From the NCBI RefSeq assembly GCF_001707885.1, contig NZ_MASS01000027.1, positions 1-54,413 on the forward strand: a stretch of DNA of 54,413 nt. Reading direction: 5' to 3'. The translations under genes and the position numbers were made by a program. Shown here in pieces: positions 7,557-16,000 of this stretch (position 1 is its first letter; each line of letters starts with the position of its first letter). This stretch comes from Desulfosporosinus cupriresistens (GTDB lineage: Bacteria > Bacillota > Desulfitobacteriia > Desulfitobacteriales > Desulfitobacteriaceae). The notes below the pieces were generated by a model. The model was not told where the DNA came from. It made no database searches and worked only from the letters and a program-made list of their open reading frames with translations.

Positions 7557-8153
7557 ATGAATATTACATCTTTTTTAATATACTGCGTTATTGTCACATT
7601 TACGCCCGGTCCTACAAATATTGTTATATTGTCCACAGCTCATAACTTTGGGACAAAAAGGGCAATGGAATATTCATATGGAGCAACTGTTGCTTTTGGT
7701 ATATTACTTGGTATTTCCGCTGTATTGAATACTGTGCTTTTAGCCCTAATACCAAAGGTTTTGCTAATTATGCAGGTAATCGGAAGCGTCTATATGCTCT
7801 ATCTTGCTTATCAAATATACAAGATGGATGTATCGGATTCCGCAGGAATACAAACCGGTACTTTTATTTCTGGCTTCCTTATGCAGTTTATAAATCCTAA
7901 AGTCGTACTGTTCACAATGACAGTGATTCCAAGCTTTGTTATGCCATTCTATACTGCTCCGCCTGCACTCGCAGTATTTGTTGCAGCTATAACAATTATC
8001 GGATTTTGCGCATTTATTACGTGGGTTCTCTTTGGTGTAATGTTCAAGGAATTTTTGAAGAAATATCAAAAGACTGTTAATATTATTATGGCGTTATTTT
8101 TGGTCTATTCTGCGATCGTGGCATCAGGGATAGTTCAGCTAATAAAGAGGTAA
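7557..8153 (+). CDS. LysE/RhtB family amino acid exporter
   Basis: The protein has 198 residues and about six membrane segments, the family length. The N-terminal TFTPGPTNIVILS is the hallmark TPGP motif of LysE/RhtB exporters, and GFLMQFINPKVVLF is the conserved Asn-Pro-Lys segment in the middle. These proteins export lysine, homoserine, threonine or related compounds using the membrane gradient. The ribosome site AAAGGAG precedes ATG 7557. An AraC regulator gene starts 5 bp after the stop, probably in the same transcript. Confidence 0.9.
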   Translation: MNITSFLIYCVIVTFTPGPTNIVILSTAHNFGTKRAMEYSYGATVAFGILLGISAVLNTVLLALIPKVLLIMQVIGSVYMLYLAYQIYKMDVSDSAGIQTGTFISGFLMQFINPKVVLFTMTVIPSFVMPFYTAPPALAVFVAAITIIGFCAFITWVLFGVMFKEFLKKYQKTVNIIMALFLVYSAIVASGIVQLIKR

Positions 8154-8158
8154 TTAAT

Positions 8159-8935
8159 ATGCATAGATTTATTTATAAAAAATTAGCAGGTATTACTGCA
8201 TTATCAGCAAGCTTTACTGATTTTAAATATAAAAAGCACTCCCATATGGAGTATGCGTTAGGTGTAACACTGCGGGGTATTCAGGAGTATAACCTAGAAG
8301 GAAGTTTACAGTTGTCATATCAAAATGGCGTCATGCTTTTTAACCCGGAGCAGCCGCATGACGGTATGGCACACGATAAGACAGGTCTTGATTATGTTAT
8401 GGTATACATTGAGCCGAAAATGTTTTTAGAAATTCTTGAAAAGAAGGATATCGTCCGCTTCTCTTCTCCGATTGTGTATAATGACAGGCTTCAACAAATA
8501 ATACTCAACCTTTCTTGTGCAATATTAAGCGGAAAAGATGAAGCATTGTGCAGTGAATTACTTCTATCTCTTTCGGACAGCTTTACTCAGCCCAATCTTT
8601 ATATGAGTTACAGGAAGGACAATGATTTAACCCAAAAAGCAAAGGATATGATTCATTGCAGGCTGGAAAATGTACTAAGACTTGATGACATTTCCAGAGA
8701 ACTTGGCCTTTCAAAATTTCAGTTTATCAGAATGTTTAAAGCCAGTACCGGAATTTCGCCATATCAATATTTTCTAAACTGCAAGGTAGAGCTGGCAAAA
8801 CAGTTAATAGAAAAAAGCAAGGATGTTTATTTAGCAGTAGCCGAGTGTGGTTTTGTTGATTTAACCCATTTAAATAAGCATTTTAAAAGCATCTACGGAA
8901 TCACTGCATTTGAATATATGTCCTACTTAAATTAG
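8159..8935 (+). CDS. AraC family transcriptional regulator
   Basis: The 258-residue protein has an N-terminal cupin-like sensor (about 15-135, with HSHMEYALGV and PEQPHDGMAH) and two C-terminal helix-turn-helix motifs (LDDISRELGLSKFQFIRMFK and VAECGFVDLTHLNKHFKSIYG). AGAGG precedes ATG 8159. In this sensor class the ligand is often an amino acid or sugar. The tight link with the LysE exporter suggests it switches that exporter on when its substrate accumulates. Confidence 0.9.
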   Translation: MHRFIYKKLAGITALSASFTDFKYKKHSHMEYALGVTLRGIQEYNLEGSLQLSYQNGVMLFNPEQPHDGMAHDKTGLDYVMVYIEPKMFLEILEKKDIVRFSSPIVYNDRLQQIILNLSCAILSGKDEALCSELLLSLSDSFTQPNLYMSYRKDNDLTQKAKDMIHCRLENVLRLDDISRELGLSKFQFIRMFKASTGISPYQYFLNCKVELAKQLIEKSKDVYLAVAECGFVDLTHLNKHFKSIYGITAFEYMSYLN

Positions 8936-9033
8936 GGCGGCATAGTGACAAATGACGGCACTCTTATAAACAGCTTTTTCATGAGGCAGACAAGCCCCTG
9001 TAATTTGCGAATATAAAGAAAGGCGTGAGCTAT

Positions 9034-9505
9034 ATGGCGGAATCAAAGAGTGGTTTCACCCCACAAACCCCTGATTTTTTAAACCGTGTTCAATCAAGTT
9101 TTGCCCAGCAATCGGTAATGAATTTAATCGGTGCGGAACTCGTTAAGGTCCTTCCGGGTGAAGTTGAGATTTCAATTCCGTTTCGTGATAATCTTACTCA
9201 ACAACATGGTTTCCTGCATGCAGGCATTATAACAACCATCGCTGACAGTGCCTGTGGTTATGCGGCCTTTAGTCTAATGCCTGCCGGCGCTTCGGTCCTG
9301 ACAGTTGAATTTAAGGTTAATCTACTTGCCCCAGCGAAGGGCGAAAGGTTTGTAGCCAAAGGGCTGGTAGTCAAGCCGGGACGGACTATAACTGTTTGCT
9401 CAGGCGAGGTTTTTACTCTAAGATTCAAAAATGCCCAAATTGGTTGCCACAATGACAGCAACGATGATGACGCTTCAAGGTCGTCCCGGAGTCGCCGAGG
9501 GTTAA
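9034..9505 (+). pseudogene. PaaI-type hotdog thioesterase, broken by a late frameshift
   Basis: The frame encodes a hotdog thioesterase with QQHGFLHAGIITTIADSACG, the active-site helix of the PaaI family, where Asp/Gly act on acyl-CoA. Near 9415-9425 the frame shifts: the expected end PKLVATMTATMMTLQGRPG lies in the next frame and stops at TAA 9503-9505. The unshifted frame instead runs to 9540 with an unrelated basic tail. About 130 of 155 residues are intact, so residual activity is possible. ATG 9034 is the better start because AAAGG lies 10 bp before it; GTG 9025 is too close. A sequencing error would also explain it. Confidence 0.7.
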
Positions 9506-9552
9506 GAACCTTGAAATTCTATGTGATAATTAGAAGATAGAGGGATTAAAGA

Positions 9553-9993
9553 ATGAATGGTGAGACTAAAGCCAAATTAGCTGTTTGTGGACTGGATTGT
9601 ACAAGATGCGCCGACTATAAAAATGGTGAGATCAAGAATTTGAGTGCCAGACTGACATATCTGCTTAGAGGTTATGAACGAGTGGCAAGTCTGAAGTCGA
9701 TAAGTAATCCTTTCTTTAATGAATATCAAATATTTCTCGAATTTCTCCAGCACTTTGCCCAGGGAGTTTGCGGTGGTTGCCGGAGTGATAATTTACGGTG
9801 CCCTATCGAATGTCATGCCAAAACTTGCCATCGGCAACATGGTGTGGATTTTTGTTTTGAATGCAACGAGTATCCTTGCAACAAACAATTTGCAGGCAAG
9901 ACCCGAGAAAGATGGCTGGAGCGAAACAATCGAATGAAGGAAATAGGCGTTGAGAATTATTATTTGGAACAAAGTAAATTACCCAGATATTAA
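9553..9993 (+). CDS. DUF3795 cysteine-rich protein
   Basis: The 146-residue protein carries the DUF3795 cysteine pattern: CGLDCTRCADY at the start, CGGCRSD in the middle, then CPIECHAKTC and CFECNEYPC. These probably bind a metal or iron-sulfur cluster. The function of the family is unknown; it is common in anaerobes. It follows the broken thioesterase by 13 bp with a GGGATTAAAG leader and ends before a terminator at 10058. Confidence 0.8.
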   Translation: MNGETKAKLAVCGLDCTRCADYKNGEIKNLSARLTYLLRGYERVASLKSISNPFFNEYQIFLEFLQHFAQGVCGGCRSDNLRCPIECHAKTCHRQHGVDFCFECNEYPCNKQFAGKTRERWLERNNRMKEIGVENYYLEQSKLPRY

Positions 9994-10057
9994 AGACAAG
10001 CCTAATGAAAGACGTCTTGATGTCCATAATCTTCAAATTCCGCTAATCCGACAAATG

Positions 10058-10084
10058 CCGTCCAACTACATAAAGGTTGGACGG
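10058..10084 (+). terminator. Strong hairpin after the DUF3795 gene
   Basis: CCGTCCAAC (10058-10066) pairs perfectly with GTTGGACGG (10076-10084), followed by a T-rich run. It probably ends transcription of the 9.0-10.0 kb genes. Confidence 0.65.
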
Positions 10085-10276
10085 TATTTATACGTCTCGG
10101 CAGATCCCGAAGAGTCATCTATTCTACGTTTAGGAAACTGCCTGTTCTGCGAAGCCGAACGCCCTTAATATTTTTCCTTATACATAGCGTATTATTTATC
10201 TAATATTAACTTCAAAAGCCTGTTCTTCTAAAACGGATTTATGGTCACTGGAATTCTTGTAGCTATTCTCTCCTAC

Positions 10277-10540
10277 TTACTGAGGTTCTCCGTAGTAAAC
10301 GACAACCGGCGTTATCTTTAACTTCCTGATCTTGGCGTCCAAAGTGTCATAGATCCAAAAACTTGATTTTACCCCGGTTGATCCTGAAACCCATTTTAAC
10401 TCATTGCCATTCTGATCCTGGACTATAAAGTGTATATCATAAGAATTATCCTGCAAAACCTGATCCTTCAAAGTAAAATTAAGTACCGTCGATACGGGGG
10501 AGGGAAATGTTTTTCGATATTTGCAAATATACTCAAGCAC
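10277..10540 (-). pseudogene. Fragment of a secreted or membrane protein C-terminus
   Basis: An 87-residue minus-strand frame contains a beta-rich sequence (YDIHFIVQDQNGNELKWVSG... and IRKLKITPVVVYYGEPQ), resembling the C-terminal beta-sandwich of larger extracytoplasmic proteins such as DUF4179-type anti-sigma-like proteins. There is no ribosome site, the start is weak and the N-terminal part is absent. It is read as a truncated relic; the family assignment is tentative. No other gene is visible in 10090-10740. Confidence 0.4.
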
Positions 10541-10749
10541 CCACGCATGGGGGCACGGCCAATGAGCAAATAAAATAATCCTGTTCTCTAATTAACTTCT
10601 CCAACCTTTTGATATCCAAGTGTTTGGTCCAAAGTAGTATGGAAGCAAGACTTGAATGTGCTGTATATCTCAAGGGGTAACCGTTTTAAGTACAATCACA
10701 TACGATATAGTAGACAAGCCAAGTAAAAATGTAAAAAGAAGGTGTCAGT

Positions 10750-10920
10750 ATGGTATGTCATGAAAATGAAGATGGTAGCCTTACTTGCTATTTTCCACTC
10801 CAAGTATGCACCTATTATCCAGATGGCACTGTTATCTGTGTTCCAAGGTGGGGTAATCTACTGGGTGGTATTCTACTAGCAGTTATGATTAGCTATCTGC
10901 TAGTTGTTAGACTACGCTAA
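10750..10920 (+). CDS. Small membrane protein, 56 aa
   Basis: A short frame begins at ATG 10750 behind a good ribosome site (AGAAGGTG, 6 bp spacing) and ends at TAA 10918-10920. The first 35 residues are polar and contain four cysteines (MVCHENEDGSLTCYFPLQVC and YYPDGTVICVPRW). The rest is one membrane segment (LLGGILLAVMISYLLVV) with a basic end. Topology would place the cysteine part outside. No family is recognised. It stands alone in a decayed region, which argues for retained use. Confidence 0.55.
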   Translation: MVCHENEDGSLTCYFPLQVCTYYPDGTVICVPRWGNLLGGILLAVMISYLLVVRLR

Positions 10921-11084
10921 GTCATCACTGGCGTCGCTTTAATTGCTAGCTGCACAAGTATAAACTCCTGTCATTAAGAACTATGTTTATTTAAGTCCGA
11001 TAAAATAGGTTAATTAAGTAACCGGCCGAAATACACCCTAAGAATAGAAAGACCACTCATAGCCATTAATGAGTCAGATTACGT

Positions 11085-11170
11085 TAAGCAGTACCGGCAC
11101 CGTTTCAAAAGGTGCTGGTGAATATCCCACAAATGCCGTCACAGCTCTAAGGTGGGACGGCATTATTGTT
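11085..11170 (+). terminator. Two successive hairpins
   Basis: ACCGGCACC pairs with GGTGCTGGT near 11093-11118, and AATGCCGTC (11132-11140) pairs with GACGGCATT (11156-11164), followed by ATTGTT. The second resembles the 10058 hairpin in stem sequence (GCCGTC/GACGG). They separate the small membrane protein from the ArsR relic. Confidence 0.45.
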
Positions 11171-11207
11171 ACATCATAAGAAAAGTGCAAGCTGCATCTG
11201 ACCAAAG

Positions 11208-11411
11208 GCGGCTGGTGAAATTGCGGGCCACTTTTCACATTCTCAGCCGACAATTAGCCGTCATTTGAATGTGCTCAAAAATGCACATTTGATTGTCGAT
11301 CAGAAGGAAGGAACATTTATTATTTACAGGCTCAACACAACAATATTGCAAGAATGGCTTGGGTGGCTTATTGAACACTTTGGAGGTGGAGATAGTGATG
11401 GGAAAGAATAG
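11208..11411 (+). pseudogene. ArsR/SdpR-type regulator, N-terminally truncated
   Basis: The frame reads AGEIAGHFSHSQPTISRHLN and VLKNAHLIVDQKEGTFIIYR, the recognition helix and wing of an ArsR-family repressor, and continues with LNTTILQEWLGWLIEHFGG to TAG 11409-11411. The first helices are missing and an in-frame stop lies just upstream, so no full protein is made. It overlaps the start of the SdpI-like gene, the classic sdpR-sdpI arrangement, showing that an autorepressor-immunity pair has lost its repressor. Confidence 0.7.
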
Positions 11412-12021
11412 GGCAATGCCGTGGTGGGGTTGGCTTACATGGGTTCTAGCAATAATACTAGGAATGGTGGCTTACACTCATCTTCCTGCACAGGTTGTTG
11501 GCAATGCGAACCGAATGACTCCGCGTTTATTAGTGGTTTTGTATGAACCAGCAATCATACTCGGCATCATTCTTTTATGGCACGTGCTATGGAGGGTTGA
11601 TCCAAAGAAAAAGAACTACGAGTCCTTTTGGCCGTCTTATCGATATATCGGTGGCGTCATTGTCGTATGTATTAGCTTAGTGTACCTGACGGTGATCGGT
11701 CATGCTTTAAATATCGCATCAATGCGATTAGTCCCAACTGTTATTGGTATCATGTTCATGCTTTTAGCAAATGTTTTACCCCGTATTCAACCAAATTGGT
11801 GGGTCGGATTCCGCACGCCATGGACTATATCGAGTACAGAAAGCTGGAATCGGACGCATCGATTAGGGGGACAACTGGGTATTCCAGCGGGAATTCTTAT
11901 AATAATTCTTGCCTGGATTTTACCAACAAACTTTGTGATGAGGTTGGCTATTATCATACCGGTACTCCTATGGGTGCTCATTACAGTTGTGGCTTCGTAT
12001 TTTTACGCTAAAAAAGAGTAA
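11398..12021 (+). CDS. SdpI family membrane protein (DUF1648-SdpI)
   Basis: The start is ATG 11398 behind GGAGGTGG, giving 207 residues; an earlier in-frame start at 11293 lies inside the ArsR relic and has no ribosome site. There are about six membrane segments. The N-terminal half matches the DUF1648 pattern (THLPAQVVGNANR), and the later PNWWVGFRTPWTISSTESWN followed by RTHRLGGQLG is the SdpI signature. In Bacillus SdpI protects against the SdpC toxin and takes part in a signalling loop with SdpR. No sdpC-like gene is visible here. It ends before a terminator at 12034. Confidence 0.88.
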   Translation: MGKNRAMPWWGWLTWVLAIILGMVAYTHLPAQVVGNANRMTPRLLVVLYEPAIILGIILLWHVLWRVDPKKKNYESFWPSYRYIGGVIVVCISLVYLTVIGHALNIASMRLVPTVIGIMFMLLANVLPRIQPNWWVGFRTPWTISSTESWNRTHRLGGQLGIPAGILIIILAWILPTNFVMRLAIIIPVLLWVLITVVASYFYAKKE

Positions 12022-12033
12022 TTGTTCTAACTG

Positions 12034-12065
12034 AGGGCACTGGCAGTTATTGATGTCAGTGTCCT
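12034..12065 (+). terminator. Terminator after the SdpI-like gene
   Basis: AGGGCACTG (12034-12042) pairs with CAGTGTCCT (12057-12065), followed by TTATATATA. It sits 13 bp after the stop codon. Confidence 0.65.
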
Positions 12066-12168
12066 TTATATATAACTGGGATCAAGACCTTAAGTATTTG
12101 TTTTTTTGATCTATGCCGTCCAGATGGTTCTTTCAGTATTGTTTATACGTATATGGTAATAATTGTTT

Positions 12169-12321
12169 TACTCGAAAGCTGCGTTAACTGCATTGTTTGG
12201 TTGATGGTGGATTGATTCAATTATTTCATTTGGATTGACATACATTGTGGTAAAGGAAGGTATCGAAGCCATGCAAGAAGCTCGTGGAGTGGAAGATACC
12301 TGTAGTTGCCATGATGATTGA
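12169..12321 (+). pseudogene. Cation efflux (CDF-like) protein, C-terminal relic
   Basis: One frame reads YSKAALTALFG-stop-WWIDSIISFGLTYIVVKEG then IEAMQEARGVEDTCSCHDD to TGA 12319-12321. The last membrane segment followed by EA-EAR and a Cys/His tail resembles small cation transporters of the CDF type. A TGA sits where Trp is expected and the first part of the gene is missing. A hairpin AACCTCG-GTT-CGAGGTT with T's follows at 12321. Confidence 0.45.
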
Positions 12322-12429
12322 ACCTCGGTTCGAGGTTTTAAGCATTCTATTGTAATGATTCTATGGTTAAGGTGGAATGATATATTTACTAATATGTCTA
12401 TTGCTCAATAAATAGAGGAGGTAATAAAA

Positions 12430-12597
12430 ATGGCCAAGCATTATAAAGACTCGAAAAAAATAGCAATAACAAGCATGACTCCTATAAAGGCCACTGTTGA
12501 GATGGCAGAGAAGGCTATGGAAAATAATAGTCCCTTACTTGCAAATGCCCTTTTACATGAGGTGGAGGATCTCATTCATGAGGGAGAAAAAGAATGA
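12430..12597 (+). CDS. Small hypothetical protein, 55 aa
   Basis: ATG 12430 follows a perfect AGGAGGT ribosome site, and the frame ends at TGA 12595-12597. The product is soluble and helical, basic at its start (MAKHYKDSKKIAITSM) and acidic at its end (LLHEVEDLIHEGEKE). No family is recognised. The strong ribosome site is the main support. A 39-residue frame starts within its stop codon (12594) but looks like chance. Confidence 0.55.
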   Translation: MAKHYKDSKKIAITSMTPIKATVEMAEKAMENNSPLLANALLHEVEDLIHEGEKE

Positions 12598-12734
12598 GGA
12601 GAGGGCTGTTGAAAATATTCGGAAATACCTCCCTTCTTGGAGAAATGACCCCGTTTAAGCAAATGCACCCCCTTGATCATCAAGCAGGAGGTGTATCGTT
12701 AAATTGTATCTAAGAATGCGTTTTTTAACCTCAT

Positions 12735-12905
12735 AATCTCAAATAAGAACTCTATAATTGATACAATTATAGAACATAAAAAGTCCAGAATTACTTAGTA
12801 ATACTGGGCTTTTCGGCATTTTAGGGAAGATTGAGTTATCGTTTAAGACGGTGCTTTTTTGTTTTTATTGGAATTTTGCCCATTTCCCAGAAGGAAAATG
12901 GTAGG
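12735..12905 (+). repeat. Duplicated intergenic element, copy B
   Basis: Same order of blocks as at 1880-2035: AAATAAGAACTC, dyad ATAATTG-ATA-CAATTAT (12754-12770), GAACATAAAAAGTCCAG...CTGGGCTTTTCGGC, then ATCGTTTAAGACGGTGCTTTTTT and a related A/G-rich tail. No protein is encoded. It lies 150 bp before the MACPF gene and could give a small RNA or act as an attenuator. It fills most of the 12598-13059 gap. Confidence 0.6.
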
Positions 12906-13059
12906 AAATGTTGAAGTATTTAGAAAAAATAATGTAAGTTTGTAAATGTGTTTGGTATGTTTACAAAAAAAATTCTATTATTTGCGCATTTATTTATTTT
13001 TTAGTTTTTTATGCTTTACCATTGGGTTTTACAAAATTAAACAAAAGGAGCAATGCATA

Positions 13060-16000
13060 ATGAGTTCAGTCTGCACTGTCAAGTTGGGCGCAACGGCAAA
13101 TCTTGTGCTGGGCTATAACCCTAATTGGAACCTAACTACTCGAGATGATCAGAATGGCCTTTTTCACCCAAATCAGAAGGCACTCGCGGAAATCGATGTC
13201 AACATAACGCGGAATGATGCCGCCTGGGGCTATCCAGTCATAGCGCTGCATGATTCAGCAAAGGAGTTATTGAGTGCTTTAGTTCCATATAAAACAGTAA
13301 TTACTGCAGAAAATTCGGATGAGCCTACTTTGCCTGCGGGTCCTTTAATGATTGCAGATAAGGATCAAGGGTCCGCAATTCAGGAACTGTCCAGAACATT
13401 AGGTGTTGATTTAAGTAATTCTGATTATGGGTATGCCTTAGTTCAAATCCGCCGGGAAAATGGCAGTGCAGAACATCCTTGCATTGAAAAGGGAATACAC
13501 CTCAATCCCAACCCTAATCAATTTCCAGTACAGCTAGGTGTCACAGATAATTTCCGCAAGGGTTTGGCTTCCTTGCGTCATGGAATTGATGATTTCGGAA
13601 ACTTTAGCCCGGAGAACTTTACCAAAGATAGTGCTCAGGCCTATATTGATTTCTTTAAGGATTATGGTACACACTTTGTTTCAAAAATCACAGCGGGTGA
13701 TGTTCTCTTCCAGGTCTTTGCCTTTCCATCGAATCGTTTTAAGACAATAAAAAGCGCCTATGCGAGTGGAAAGAATCCATTAAGCGGCCCAGAAGCGGTA
13801 TCATTCGATTACTTTACGACTGATGCCAATACAGGCGCTTTTGGTTTTGTCAAAGAATATGGCAAGATTCTTTGTTTGAGCGGAGATGAACAGCTGACGG
13901 AATCCCTGGGGACTCAAGAATGGCTTGAAAATACATGGTCGGCAACGAACAGTATTTTTGCTCCCTTTCAAACCGGTTCCAAAGTTTCTCTGGAACGGCT
14001 AAATCGTGATTTCACAAAAATAGTACCGATAAGAATTGAACTCGCATCGCTGGCTTTATTTGCTGAATTTAACCGCAAAAAGGCTTGGAGAAGGGTGTTG
14101 AACGCAGTCATTGCCCAGAAATATAAAGGAGACGTTCAAACCATATTTACGAAATACTGTACTGTGGACTTCAAAGCCCAGATACCAGACAGTGGCGTTA
14201 CGGGGTTCATTTCGACGATCGCTACCCCCACAATCAATGCTTACAAACCAAGCATTGATTTGTCCGAAGTCCAATTGGTCGGCGCGAACTATGTAAAAGA
14301 CTTTACTCTATGTGCAAATTATATGGAGCAATCAAATCCGAATGGCGTCCATATCCCAGGCTCTGACGTGTTGTTGCTTGCCCAAGTAGTCAACCTTGAA
14401 GACAGCAAATCGGTTCCGACTATTTCGCTAACGGATACGGCATACAAAACTGCAGCCTTCAATTGCGATAGCTTCTTCGGTGCTCTGATTATCATGAATG
14501 AATCGGGCTCTGAATACCATACAATTGTCGATGGACTCAAGTATGTACTAACGGCTGATGCTTCTGAAACTCGATTCAATGTGAAGGTTGAGGCGGATAT
14601 CCGTAAGGTGCCCTGCGCAGAAGCGATGCCGCGTTTGAAAGATAGCCTGGAATTCTCATTGACTTTTGCTCAAGGCCTCATTTCGGGTAACGCAGTACCC
14701 TTAGATCAAGATCAAAGCTTCCTGAAAGATGGGCTGAATTGGATAGCGGATATTATTCCGAAAGATAGCACAGATCTTGAGCTCCTGGATATTCGTGTTC
14801 GTGCTTTGGATCTGGCTCGCCTCAATACGAAGACCAGCCTTGGGGTGTTTGTTCCGTTATTGCCCTATTCCGACTATGAAAAACAAGTCACCAATATTTT
14901 AAATTACATCAAAGAAATTGATGACAACGTATACCAGGCACAGGAAAAAATCGAGCAACGCAAGCAAAGCGAATTGATTATTGATGTTGCAAAAACTCTC
15001 AATCAAAATATCATTCAATCGGGTGAACTGCTCGCTGGGCTGGTTAAGGCAACTGCCGATCAACAGAATGATCTGTCAACTTATTACGAATCCATTATAG
15101 CCCAGCAAAAAGAAGAATACCAACGTCAAGATAATTTAATCAGTAGTCTTGAAAACCAAGTATACTCACAACAAGCTGTCGTAGCCCAATCCGTCGAAGC
15201 TTATAAACAAGCTGTTAAGGATTGGCAAACAATGGAGGCAATAAAGTTTGGCCTGGATCTTGCGACGAACTTATTTGCTCTGGGAACCAGCTTTGCTGTT
15301 CCTGCGGGTTCAATCAAAGCCTTGGAAGATCTGGGACTTGCAGCCCAGAGAATCCAGAAAGCGCTCAATGTTTTAAATGCGGTCTCCAAGCTCTATACTT
15401 CCGGCTCAACAAGTATAGAGTCGATCCAGAATGCCCAGGAGGCTCTTGATGGGATGAATGATTTGGATATTTCCGGTTTGAACTGGGATGAAATGAGCCT
15501 CAACATGAATGCCATTATGGCTGTAGGCCCATCAAGCCCTAGCGTGGCCCAAGAAAAGGCGGATCTCCAGAGAAATTTTGGAATTCTTGTTCTTCGTGGA
15601 AAAGCTTGGGTTAACGCAAAATCATCCTCTCGTCAAACTGCTCGTGATATTTATCTTCAGCAGAAACAGAAGGCTCTGAGCAATGCCCAAGCAGAGCGCT
15701 TAACTAAGCTGCAAGGGTATTTGAAACCGGCGATTATTGCTGATCTTGACAAGTCAGAAATTGACCTGGTTGGTTTGACAGGCAGCCTCTTATTTATTCG
15801 TAATCAAATGATGGGTATTGTATCCCAAGCCTTTACTTTACAAGATAAAGTCTTGCAATATCAGTATTTACAATCTCCCACACCAATCAAGTCATTCGAT
15901 CTCCTCGGATTCAAGGGCGCTTTAGCTGCTCAGACAAACAATACCATTCAAGCAAAGACCTTACTGAACCAGCTCCAGGCATCCGAAACAGATCCCATTG

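Noticed and set aside
11293..11397. N-terminal extension of the SdpI-like protein
   Set aside because: It overlaps the ArsR relic in another frame; GGAGGTGG points to ATG 11398.
12594..12713. 39-residue frame starting inside the stop of the 55-aa gene
   Set aside because: Although ATGA-coupled, it shows no protein-like pattern and runs into the intergenic element; probably chance.
12946..13059. Upstream extension of the MACPF protein with a hydrophobic start
   Set aside because: ATG 12946 lacks a ribosome site, the region is AT-rich, and ATG 13060 has AAAGGAG at good spacing.
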